Of a DNA stretch of 64,000 bases, positions 11,676-23,387 are shown in pieces. The notes beneath the pieces were generated by a model. The model was not told the DNA's origin. It made no database searches and saw only the letters and a list, made by a program, of their open reading frames with translations. A program made the position numbers and the translations under genes. Where the stretch lies: contig CP136062.1 of assembly GCA_032622095.1 (NCBI GenBank), forward strand, positions 1,240,001-1,304,000. The letters are read 5' to 3'. Every line of letters starts with the position of its first letter. The first letter of the stretch is position 1. The DNA is from Siphonodentalium dalli. Its lineage: Eukaryota > Mollusca > Scaphopoda > Gadilida > Siphonodentaliidae.

Positions 11676-14600
11676 TGACTAAAAACCCACTCATTGAATT
11701 GTTGTTGGAGCCACAGTTACTATCAATTGTGTCTGGCCCACAGCTCTGCCTTGATTACCTGAGTACACGCCCACAGTTCAGCACGGACACTTTGTGATGT
11801 CCGTGTTGTCCACGATGAAAAGCAACACATTTCAATTATTATTTAATTCGAATTAGGACTCGCCAGTTTAGGGACGTTTCTTCCGAAGTTTGTCGTTGCG
11901 CTATGGATTCGGACAGTGTATGTGAGCAATATATTACTATATTTCTTTCTTGATTTAAAGATGCCCCATCTAATTTGAAATCAAATATGTTAACATTCCA
12001 TAATAATTTATCAGGCAATAAAACATGAAAAATAATGGTATTAAATGCAGGGGGGGTCTGGAAAAGTTTTTTTCCGGCCCCCGAGGGACCCACCACCCCA
12101 TTTGTGCAAAAAAAATATTTTTTTCCTCCAAAATTTTGGGGACCCACCCCCTTTCTCATGTTTTTATCAAAATTTCAGAGGTTTTTTTTAGCCGTTCTTC
12201 AATAACTGTGTTAATTGCCTTTCAATCCCATTCCACTATGCTTTTACCATTACGAATCAAGCAATAATATGCTTATAAACACATATCAGAAAAATAAACT
12301 GTATTTCCAGGTGTTTCCTGGTGTTTTCAGTATCTAACAATAATAAAGCATTGTGTAGGTACACTATATGTCACAAATCGCCCTAGACCCCATTATAGCC
12401 TTAATATATTGAGTGCGTTGTGTCTGACATAGAACAATGGCCAGTGTAAATAGTGGTAAACAGGTCAGGGGTTCCACAATTATTTGTGCATGACCAAAGA
12501 ACTGTTTAGTCTTATCCACAAGGGTGGGGAGGGGAATTGTTTTTGGTTAGGTATAATTATACACCTAGATATATGGTTATTATACCCCCTGATATTAGTT
12601 GGCGGGTATATAGTTGACGTCTCGAGTCGTCCGTGTACACACATTTTGCATTATAACTCAAGAGTCGGTTCACTCGGTTGTCATATTTTGATGCCCTATG
12701 GCATGGTGATGAATCAGAAATGGGGAACGAAAATGCATAATATCACGGTTGTGACCATCAATGCCTACCAGAGTTATGGGCCCTGTTCGACTTTATGAAA
12801 TTCAGTCCGTACAAAGTTTTTGCAATATAAGTTAAGTGTCGGTTGTCAAATTTTGATTTGGTATGGTGATAGACCAGAATGATAGGGGAAGGATGTATGC
12901 ACATATTACTGCATATCACAGGTTTCGCCTATCAATCCATACCAGAGCTACCGGCCTTGTTCCATCCGTAAACACGTTTTGCATTATTATAACTCAACCA
13001 TGGGTTAAGTTTCCTGAACGCTATTACGGTGGTCCACTGTGAAGTGGGCCGGGATCCTGTGAAATCCAGAATGATGCAAAATCTGAGGCTAAAGAGTCAC
13101 TATAGCTGCATATATAGCCCTATAGCAACAAGCATGGTACTAACATGCTTACAAACAACATTACATGGTCAGTACTTGTAAATTGTTTGAAAAAAAAACA
13201 TTTTGGAAAAAAATTACAAGCACGATTTTTTCGGCCTCTGGACCACCCACCCACCCCGACCCTATATACAGAAATTTTTAGCAGACTCTCCCCTGGGTAA
13301 TGATGTAAAAACGCTCTTTATAAAATGTGATTTTTCGAATATTCTGGCGCCAAAACAACACGATACCTGGTAAAACTCTTATTATTAATAAGTCGAAAGC
13401 ACACAAGAATCTTGCATAAATGGGTTTACTGATTATTTCTCATTGTTGTCTTGTGTAGAATACGCTTGAATAGAAGTATTATAGTGTTCAATCGTATGGG
13501 GTATTTTGAATTTTCAATTATTATCAGAAGGAAACCTACGGTACATGATGTACATGTACTTGCTTGAATTTTAAGTATCATCCTATGGTTTATACACATG
13601 GGCGTGGCTAGACGTGACTCAGAACAACATGACAATTTAGTTTCGCACACCCACCCCCTTCATGATGTTTCAAAAGGTATCATAACATTTCCAGTTATTG
13701 GACAATTATTACATGACATGGGCCACCCCCGTTGTTAGCAATTCCCCATCGTATATGCATGATTTCCAAATATTCACTCACCACGATGACCTTACATGTA
13801 CCTTTAAGTGTCACCCACAGAAGTTAACAAATGGTTAGTGCGCAAATGTATAACATGTATTATCTTTTCTTCGAAACGGCATACAGTACAATCGCGTAAA
13901 TAGTGACTATATATATCGTTCCAATATATAATTGATTAGTCATCAGCGACGCGACTAGAGGGCTCCTGTGATTTCCCGGCTGCATCCCGCCCCTTTTAAC
14001 AAGACCGAGCTCGCAATGTCGTGTAATTTCATTTGCTTCCCACCCCGTGGTTTGGAATTTCCTAACTGTACCAATTGTGGGGAGGAATCATGAAACAATT
14101 TGAAATATGAGCCTGAAACCTGTAAAATCCTAGCATCTATAAAAAAAAGTCTAACTCCATGAAAACTCATGCCTCGATTTTTTTTTTTTTAAATTCAGTT
14201 AATAATGAAATGTGGTATGCTAGCATTAACCATGGGGTTTTCGCAGTGAGTAATACTTTTGCATACTTATGTGAACAGTACTGTAACATTGACAGTCATT
14301 TTATCGCCAAATATTGTTTGAATATCGGTTCTGTTGACCATTTACCCCTTGATATTGTATCGATTGTAAAATGACTCGTGCTTCAAGAAAAGTTAAAAAA
14401 AACAACGCATGATCGCGTTATCCATGTCTTATCGACAATCAACACAAGAACAAAACCAATCCATTGTTCAACATTTTCTCTTGGTGATAATGATTTTACA
14501 GACCAATGCGAACGCCTTACGTACCTATAATGTTCTCCCTAAAATGTTCAAGTTCGGCACACGTGTTAGATCATGCCATGAATCTTTACTCTGGCTATAT

Positions 14601-15397
14601 ACCCCCGTATATATCATTTTCCATATGTTCAAACCCTGGGAACCTTTTCTATTATCTTCTGATGGGGTTGAAGATTGAACAAACCATGCAGGGAATATAT
14701 TTCTGTGTTAATACTTGTTCCTTGAATATAAATTTCCAGCTAGAGGTTGCAAGATTTGTGTAGCTTTGTGAGCCAACATCAATGAAATTCCAAGCGACGC
14801 ATAGTACAACCGATTAATTCAAGTCCCCCAAACCATGCAATCTCTAGTTAGGACCTTTACCTGCTATAAAATACAATGTTAATACGGAACAGTTATAACC
14901 GAGCATTATACACATGTATGTTAACTGCATTTTTTTTTCAATGTTATAAAACTTCCCTGTCAGAGCAACAGAAAGTCACCATGTTTTGAACTAGTGGAGT
15001 ATGATATCTTGGCGAAGCCAGAGTAGATATGCATGATATGTGTATACACATGGATATACGCTATTCTGTTTCAATTTGATACTGGACATGTTATATTTTT
15101 TCTATGCTTCACCATTGTATTAAAAATTACCCTGTGAGCACTTTCTCATTCAATAAGTAACGTATAGTTAAAATCTGTGTTAAACGGTTTTGTGTTTATT
15201 TGACCGACTTAGGGACGTATTTAGATGTTATCTATATGTGTTTTAGCCTGTCGGCGGACTTTTCTAAATAGTTAGTCCAAATAGCTGTTGGTGTTTTTTT
15301 ATCAAAGTTTGAAGAAATTTTATTTTATGTTTTGGCTTGGCAATATAAAATCAAAATCGCTAAATATTTGTGAGTTTTAATTAGCTCAGCAAATTAA
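11676..15397. other. intergenic, degraded repeats
   Basis: No exon with convincing splice sites was found. At 12540-13010 a degraded dispersed repeat occurs twice in tandem (about 190-300 bp apart; CATTTTGCATTATAACTCAA and related CACGTTTTGCATTATTATAA). A 12-base recurrent word, AACGCTCTTTAT, lies at 13310-13321. G-rich and A-rich runs surround 12050-12150 and 13190-13280. Frames of up to about 100 codons here look random. Confidence 0.5.
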
Positions 15398-15819
15398 AGG
15401 TACTCAATCCGATTAAGCACCCCTAAATTACTATTTCTGTGACTTCAGGGGTAAAAAAAATAATTGAATCGAGTCGAGGAACCCACCCATCAAAGCTCAG
15501 AGTTATTAGATATTAATTTTTGAAGTTTGCAATTATGCGTACTAATAATTGCCCCTAAGTTTGTAATTTTCTCGAGATGTATAATTTTCACAGAAACACT
15601 TATTCAAACAGGCGAAGCTGGATAACTCTAAAATCAAGTGTATTAATAACGCAATTTTTACTGAGACCATCATTTTGACGGCGTGTTTCTGGACGAGAAA
15701 CAATAGAAATAACAAAACTTCAAAAAACACCGGTAGGTTACTCGTCTCGAATCAATTATTGTTTATCCCCGAAGCCAAAGAAATAGTAATTTGTGAAGGC
15801 CTGATCGGATTGAGTACCT
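15398..15819. mobile_element. piggyBac-type MITE (TTAA), copy D
   Basis: A 422 bp element begins AGGTACTCAATCCGAT and ends ATCGGATTGAGTACCT, with TTAA at 15394-15397 and 15820-15823. It is the best-preserved family member and defines the termini. Fragments lie at 18145-18200 and 30193-30235. Confidence 0.85.
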
Positions 15820-15937
15820 TTAAGTGTTCCAATATTTAATGCAGCTTGCCGACACGCTATATTGACTCAACTTACATGATTGGGGGAGGACCCACTCTAT
15901 GACGCCACTCAGTCGATTTAATCCCTCATGTATTCGT

Positions 15938-15993
15938 AAAAAATAATGCCCACGGGCATTCTTAAAAAATAATGCCCACGGGCATTCTTAAAA
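15938..15993. repeat. tandem duplication of a hairpin unit
   Basis: A unit of about 27 bp containing AATGCCCACGGGCATT (7 bp arms, 2-base loop) followed by CTTAAAAAA occurs twice in a row. Confidence 0.6.
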
Positions 15994-16234
15994 AAAAATG
16001 ACTGTTGGCGTTAAAATAATGTTCATGCGATCAAAACGCTTGAGCGTTCTGCCAGATAAGACCCCTGTCCGGTCAAAGGGATAACATGCTGGTGGGTTTT
16101 AACTTCCAATAATTCCATCTGTTGGGTGGTTTGATTTTTTGTTTCCTACATGTATTGGTACATCTCACGAGTTTTTGTATTTAATTTTGTTGTATTTATT
16201 TGAGTCATATACATGTACCGTACATTGTATGTTA

Positions 16235-16385
16235 CAGTAATGCCCAAAGTAATTGACCACTTAACCACAGCAGAAATATGGGTAATTTTTCAGGATTTAG
16301 TCCGAAATATGGCTTGTTGCCATTCATCGGAAAGCTCTCGCCAAGAGCTTTCCGACGAAGTGGTCAATTACTTTGAACATTACTA
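16235..16385. mobile_element. foldback element, family F, copy 3
   Basis: A 151 bp element. Outer arms AGTAATGCCCAAAGTAATTG and its inverse enclose the family core (TTTTTCAGGATTTAGTCCGA, then GGCTTGTTGCCATTCATCGG) and an inner hairpin GGAAAGCTCT/AGAGCTTTCC. Confidence 0.6.
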
Positions 16386-18548
16386 CTAGTATGTGTCTAG
16401 CCTTGTACAGGCAGGTTAGCCGGTATGGGAAATGAAAACATTGAGCTACAATATTTAGCTGAATTCAGCTACATGTATCCTACAGGGTAGCACAATTTAG
16501 CTACCGGTATGTGTTATCCATTAAGTTTTATGCATGACAAAATTGGGAAAATGCAAATAAAAAACGCTTTACCTTATTTCATATAATGGGCCATTCCTTC
16601 TGCGACAAAACTGCTCATAGATATATGATTCTGAATCGTAATGCTACTGGTACGGTACATGTACCTCTATCTCATCAACCGATCAAATTCATTTCAATTC
16701 CGCTTCCAGTTTGAAAATAATGTTGATTAAGTGATTTTTGGCAATTTCAAATTAGAAAACAGATTGCAGTCTGTTCTTTCAGTTCAACACTTAATGCGAA
16801 ATATCATTAGTTACTGCAGACCGCATGTGAAGCTTCACAGAAACACTTTCGGTACAACAAATTAAAACTGGACTCCCATCAGGAGAGGAAGCACGAGCAG
16901 TCAATACATTCATATTCTATTGTATAATCATTTACTGTTTTGTCGATGCATTGTTATGCATGTGGCTTTCCATGCTCTAACTGGTGAAATTCAATGGAAA
17001 TCCTACCGGGTACTTATAAACACATAGCGGAGCAAATCAAAATGTTTCATTTAATCTTGGGGACAAGATCAAAGATAGCGTGGCGAAGCTGACAAGGCAA
17101 GGTTTACCAAATGAAAATTAAAAACTAAAAACTATTTTCTCTACCGAATGGGTAAATCCTTAAGTAAATGTGTCACTTAAAATACTGGTACCGGGTATAT
17201 AAGACTGTGGTGAATAGAAGAGTGCAAGTTATTTTTGTCAAGATCAATGTTATTTTGATCCAGTAAAATTATATTTGCATCGCGATATTTCGTGTTAGGT
17301 GTTGAGCTGAAGGAACAGACTGAAATTTAGCTCAATTTAGCTACTTGAGCTTAAATGATTTATTTAATATAATTTGGCACTAGAAGATGCCACAAACTTC
17401 TACTGTCTGACACCCGTAGAGATCATATTCCACTAGTATAATTTACAAAACCCAGGAACTTTTTTAAAGTCGAAAAAAATAACACAGACAATGTATTTCT
17501 TTGTTAATAAATGAATTATTTACCGGTATGTGAAATTCCCATCTCGAGATTACATTATTTGCGTGACTTTTGACACCCGATTCCATGATATGAATATTTG
17601 TGTTATTCCCTGTCACCAGATTCTACAGATTATATCGGTAAACGGCCAACACGGAAACCATTCTGATGGTCGATCGCCAAGCTGTGGTTTCGATCCCCAA
17701 AAATGGGTCACTCTCTCCCTGCGTATTTTACTAAACTGCCTCTGGAGATCTGAACAATTTAATTTAATCTAACATTAAGTTAGTAAAGTGTATCAAAATA
17801 TCTCTAAATACTGAATTCAGCATCAGGGAAAGGTCGAGGACAGTTTTGATGTATGTGTTTAATGGCTGGATGCCCAATCACCAGAAGCCCAAATGTCTAG
17901 TAAATGTAGTTCAACTGTCAGGCTATCGGACATAATTATTATGACATCTGAAAGTATATGGGGATATATTCCATCAGTCGTTTAGATATAGTCGCGGATT
18001 ATGTTTTTTTTAATATCCCGCCCCTGAGGTGTTTCAGCATAAACTTATGGTGTATAAAGTACCAACATGTAATGTAATATGCACTGGTAATTTTCCTATT
18101 GAATGTTTGAGTTAATAAAAGCAGCCCCGTAACTTCACCAAATATTAAATAAGCCGAGGAACTCACCCATCAAAGCTCAAGCTTGATTAGATATCAAATA
18201 CACCAAATTGCCTGATGTTACGCCTGGAAATGTGAATTAAGATCGCGGAGTGATTTAACAGTGAATTAAACAAAAACAGCGACAACCATAACATTGGATT
18301 GTGCAATAAGTATGCGTGATTGTTACACAGGGTGAGCTTGGCCAGTTTTATAAACCGGTTGCGGAAGTTATACTTTTGCTGATTGACCAATCAGAATCGC
18401 TTCCGCATTGGCCGCTTACGATCTACAAGGTAATCTGTAGAATCTGTGACAAGGTAAAAAATAAATACATGTACCGGTATTTATTGCAAAATCGGGTGTC
18501 ACGAAAATAATTCAATCTCTATCCGGGAACTAGTGAATAAACCATTAA
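16386..18548. other. intergenic, no gene supported
   Basis: AT-rich sequence with many ACCGGTA and TACATGTA words. A GGTTTCGATCCCC word at 17690 resembles a Pol III B box, but no folded tRNA or A box could be matched. A fragment of the TTAA MITE family lies at about 18145-18200. Confidence 0.45.
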
Positions 18549-20357
18549 AGTGATGTTAAACACTCTGGTAGGGTGATCCAATAGAAATGGAAAATAATTT
18601 TACTCTAAGTAGTTATTTTTTACAAATCTTAAAACCAAACTGCCCACACACACTGTCATTATTATATACCGTATACATTAAATTCAGTGACTCTTGATGG
18701 CAAAATCGTTTGTTTCTTTGTTGCTGATAGTTGTGTCCCGAATCGAAGTAAATATTTACAATTCAGCGTATTGCAGATGATGTTTTCTATGGAGTGGTTC
18801 AGTGGTATGGTCGATATGCTGGATTTTTTCGGAGATGTAGTAGAATGCTACACTCGTCCAGTTGACATACTGGTTAATACTAATAGTTTAGCGCAACAAG
18901 TGCATAATGTCTTTAAGCAACAGGTACCGGTATTAACAAAGAAATACATTCCCCATGTTATGTTTAAACTTTATAAGAATCCCTATCAAAACTTAAAACA
19001 GTTCACGGGTCTTATACTGGTGGAATATGATCTCTACAAACGTCAGACAGAGTAGAGATTCATCAATTTCATCAGGTCTGGCAAATGTGAGAGTAGCTAC
19101 AATAGCTGTATTCAGCTAACCTAGCTGTATTCAGCTACCGTATATATTATACTCTCAAACCGGCTGTTTTTCGATAATAAACTAGCAGCGCTAATTTGCA
19201 CATAAAAATTAGGCTACCATATTCTCCGGCCACCCTCAACCAAACCAAAACCGTTACTTGTTGCCTTTTGTCGACACAGCAATTCTGATTTTGTGTGAAA
19301 ACTTACTACGGCGGTAGATGTCAGTAAAAATTAGTGGGTGAAGTTAAGTCCTGGGGGGGGGGGTTGCAGAGGTCAACCAATATCTCCTGGACTACCCGAA
19401 CTACATCGATCATTTAAAAAGCCACATCAAACATTTTATATAAATAATACCTGTTAGAAATATTGGATTTGAACAACAAAAATGAACTGTTAAATATTCA
19501 TCAGAGTATGCTTTTCAGATAAATAGCCTCCGTTCCTCATCTCCAAATTGAGATCTAATTGCCTGAGAACAGATACTGGTTTTTTATTTTAAGGGCCCTA
19601 GCCTCAACCACCGAATTTCCTATCTTTTGTCATATTATGTACTTGTTCGGGTGCGTGCAACTGATCAGTTATTATTCAAGTGCTATGCCAACTGGAGGAA
19701 TGTAGTATTCTACTAACATCACAGAAAATCTCAAGCAAATCGACTGTACCACTCCATAGAAAACACCGTCTGAACTACAATAAATTGTTAATATTTACTA
19801 CTCGAATCGGGACGTTTTTATCAGCGATAAACTAACGAAAGCGATTTCGACATCGACAGTCATTGCATTTAATTAATATATAAAAATAACGGTGTGGGTT
19901 GTCAATTTAGATATAATATTTGTAAAAATTTGTAAAAATAAATTCTTTGAACAAGATTATTCTCCATTTCTATTTGATCACCCTACCGGAGTGCTTCACA
20001 TCACTTTAAAATCATATTATGGACTTGTTTAGCTATGCCAACTGGAGGAGTGAACCATTCAACTACATGTAACATCGCCGAAAATCTGAAGCAAATCGAC
20101 TGTACCACTCCATAGAAAACATCGCCTGAACTACCGGTACGCTCTCAAGTGTAAATATTTACTACTCGAATCGGGACACATCTGTCGTCGGTAAACTAAC
20201 CAAACCCATTTCTCAATCGATAATCACTACATTTAATTAATATATAAGAACGAAGGTGTGTGTTGTCAATTTGGATAATAATTGTAATAATAACTACTTT
20301 GAACAAGATTATTCTCAATTTATATTTGATCACCCTACCGAAGTTTTTCGCATCACT
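18549..20357. mobile_element. composite TTAA element with duplicated right arm
   Basis: The left end at 18549 (AGTGATGTTAAACACTCTGG, preceded by TTAA at 18545) is matched inverted by two right arms. One ends at 20005 and one at 20357, each closing with CATCACT followed by TTAA. The two right arms are direct repeats of about 340 bp containing CAAATCGACTGTACCACTCC. The left arm is the inverse of the same sequence through about 18865. The 122-codon frame at 18687-19055 runs across arm and spacer and has no recognisable product. Either a 1.46 kb element gained a second right arm or two elements fused. Confidence 0.6.
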
Positions 20358-21007
20358 TTAAATATTAGCATAATACACAGGAGTGTGGGAGGGATGCCGA
20401 CGGAGTGGTAAACTGGAATATGTTTTGACCTCAGCCCTTTATACATGTAGTGATATAAACTTAAATTTCAACTTGACTAAGAATAATTACTCACCTTGTA
20501 TGAGGATGCCAGTTAGCAGATCTAAATGTAATGGTAGCGGTAGATATCAGCAGAGCATAGGAAATAACTGAAAAATAATATTGTTGGAAATAAGGTACAT
20601 GTGCGTTATACATTGTTCATGTAAATTATCATTGGGTTACTTAATTTGTATGCATCTTTTTAGAAGTAATAAGATGGGCATGTGCAAAAGCTTCCTTGTT
20701 CTTTCAAGTATATTGTGTGTATCTGACTCATATTATTATTTAAATTTAACTCTTCCTCCAGTTACATGTATGGTACATGTATAATCATGTTGGCTCTGAT
20801 AATTCGTGTGGTATCCAATGGGAAATACTACCGGTACATATAACATGATGCATGTACAATCATATCATTGATAATATATCGAGATTCATATTATATCGTG
20901 ACCAAACATATCGTTACCGTCCTAGGATAGGATTGAATTGCAAGAAGTGCTGCAATATGAAAATTACGCTACATTACACCGACAACAATTTATTTCCATA
21001 AATATTA

Positions 21008-21390
21008 GGCTTCATTTATATCTAACAGCTGATGTGCCCGACTTTGTCCGGGCTATTTACCTGCAGTGACTTATTTTCCACAAACATGCCTACATGTATA
21101 TGAGCGAGGTTAAGGTCATGGACATGGTCACACGTAAAATTGTTCCTGCAATCGATCAAAGTAGGCATGTACCGGTATACAAAATTTGAGTCGGATCTGT
21201 TGAGGTCCATAAACTTGCCATGTGAGGGAGATCACGATCAAAGCCACAGTTACACATGAAATTGGACCCACCCATGTTGTTTCCCATATCAAAGTAGGCC
21301 TACATGTACATTGGACATTGGTCGGATCGGTCAATAAGTTTTTGAGTCTATAACACACACAGCCATACACAGACAGAAGTTCCAAAAGAC
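21008..21390 (-). mobile_element. Helitron-like remnant, single copy
   Basis: On the minus strand the segment ends with a hairpin GCCCGGACAAAGTCGGGC near 21031-21050, followed by a CAGCTG context. The body carries AGGTTAAGGTCATG-type and TTTGAGTCTATAACACACAC-type phrases, which also occur in the array at 51.2-54.7 kb. It is strongly diverged. Confidence 0.4.
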
Positions 21391-21878
21391 AACCCGTATC
21401 ACCAGAATATACTAATACATATATATGTATTTGTAATTCTAATCTTGAATGTAGTTTTACTACTTATGAAAAACAGAAATTTGTGACATACCAGTACATG
21501 TACAGGTAAGTTGAGGTAACCATGTCAAATTATACATTCCCATTTAAATTTTAGGATTTGCCATTTTAACCTGAGAACTAATATTTTTGCATCTACCCGA
21601 TACATTGTATCAATCGTTCCCCTTGTTTTAGGGAAAGACACGTTAAATTTATTTTGTAAGAAATTGAAACGCATCAATTTGTTGCATTGGTAACTACCGG
21701 TAGTCATCGGAAACTAAATACAATCGAAACTCTACAAAACAGGATTTTGTATTTTTCTAAATATTTATTGAGACACCCTTCTATCTGTGGGCACCCAACC
21801 CGCGTGCATTTTCCAGGTCTATACTAGTAATTGCCAATCACTATTGAGTATTGACATTGAATTGACATGTTATTCTCG

Positions 21879-22078
21879 GTCCAAAAACAGCTTGGGATAT
21901 CGGTTTGGTTTGTTGTTTGGGAAAGGCTGCACTCCATACGTTATGTGTCTGTCCAACCTAATCTAAGACATTCTTGTATTGAATAATTTTAAGCAAGATA
22001 ACCCACGATTCTGGGCTTTAAAGTTAGTTACAGAAGAGTAACGTATACAAATAGTAAATACCCCAAGTTGTTTTGGAC
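21879..22078. mobile_element. 200 bp MITE
   Basis: GTCCAAAAACAGCTTGGGAT at the left is inverted at the right as CCCCAAGTTGTTTTGGAC. The ends resemble those of 6044-6590. It is non-coding. Confidence 0.5.
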
Positions 22079-22459
22079 AGCGAAGACTTGGTCTAGAGAC
22101 ATTACTCAGTCATTAATATTTGACGAAATTAAATCACAATTTCTGATATATGCTGCTTGCACATGCTTTGATTTTTGTAAATTTAGCCAGTGGAACTGAC
22201 AAATGAATTACGATATGACCAGACAAAAACAATACTAGTAGATATACAATGTAACTGCTTTATGATGTCATATAATGATGAAATAAATTTAAAACTGCAA
22301 TTCACTTTAATCGGTGAACAAACTGGGCCTTATTAAGCCAAGTTGAGGCATTCACACTCCAAGTCAAAAATTGATTTGATAATTGATTGAATGACAGCGC
22401 TCGACACTCGATAAAACTTTCAAAGTATTTTTTGCAAATATATGGAATTAAATATCATT

Positions 22460-23387
22460 TCACTTGAGACTACCTGTATGTTCGATAGTTACCATTGCAT
22501 CGGAATGCGATGCTTTTAAAAGTTTTATGGTCATTTGATTTTGTTTTACACTACGGTACCGGTATGTTCGATAGTTACCATTGCATCGGAATGCAAAGCT
22601 TTTGTCGCCATTTGTGGTCATTCGAATTTCAATTGAATGACTGAAACTTTCAAACAAAGTACCGTACAAAAAACACAATCAATGCTATTTTTTTTGCAAA
22701 TTCATTGTAGCGTGGAATTAAATATCTTCGCACTTGATACTATGACCATTGGCCTTGCATCGGAATGCGAAGCTCTTGTGATTGTGGTCATTCGATTGAA
22801 TGACAGCGCTCCATAAAGATTTCAATGTAAACAAAACACAATCATTGCTATTTTTTCCAAATAGCATGGAATTAAATATCTTCACACTTGACTTCTTGAG
22901 ACTATGTTCGATGGTAATACTAGTTGCCATTGCATTGGAATGCGAATATTATAATTTATAATAATAGTTTTAACTTTTATGGTCATTCGATTGAATGAAA
23001 GCGCTCGACAGTCGATGAAACTTTTAAAGTAAATATTTTTTGCAAATATCGAGGAATTAAATAACATGACTCGATAGTTACCATTGCATCGGAAAGCGAA
23101 GCTTTTGTCACCAAATTGGTGGTAATTCGAATTTCGATTGAATTTGAAAATTGAAATTGAATGACACTGACCTGCTGACTGACACTAGTGACAGCGCCCG
23201 ACAAACTTTCAAAAGTAAACAAAACACAACCAATGCTATTTTTTGCAAATACATTGTAGCGTGGAATTAAATATCTTCGCACTTGATCAATAGCTACCAT
23301 TGGCATTGCATCGGAATGCGAAGCTTTTGTGCCTGTGGTCATTCGATTGAATTACATTGTCATTGAGTCAGATTGACAGCGCTCGAC
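22460..23387. repeat. irregular tandem repeat field
   Basis: At least six diverged copies of CATTGCATCGGAATGCGAAG, with companion phrases GACAGCGCTCGAC, CTTTCAAAGTAAACAAA and GTGGAATTAAATATCTTC, are spaced about 85-220 bp apart. The field resumes in the same orientation at 27378-27510, after the insertion at 23388-27377. Short minus-strand frames here are by-products of the repetition. Confidence 0.75.

Noticed and set aside
17640-17740. GGTTTCGATCC as a SINE or tRNA B box
   Set aside because: T-stem pairing fails and there is no upstream A box at a fitting distance.
18687-19055. 122-codon frame
   Set aside because: It spans the arm and spacer of a TTAA element; the sister arms do not keep the frame.
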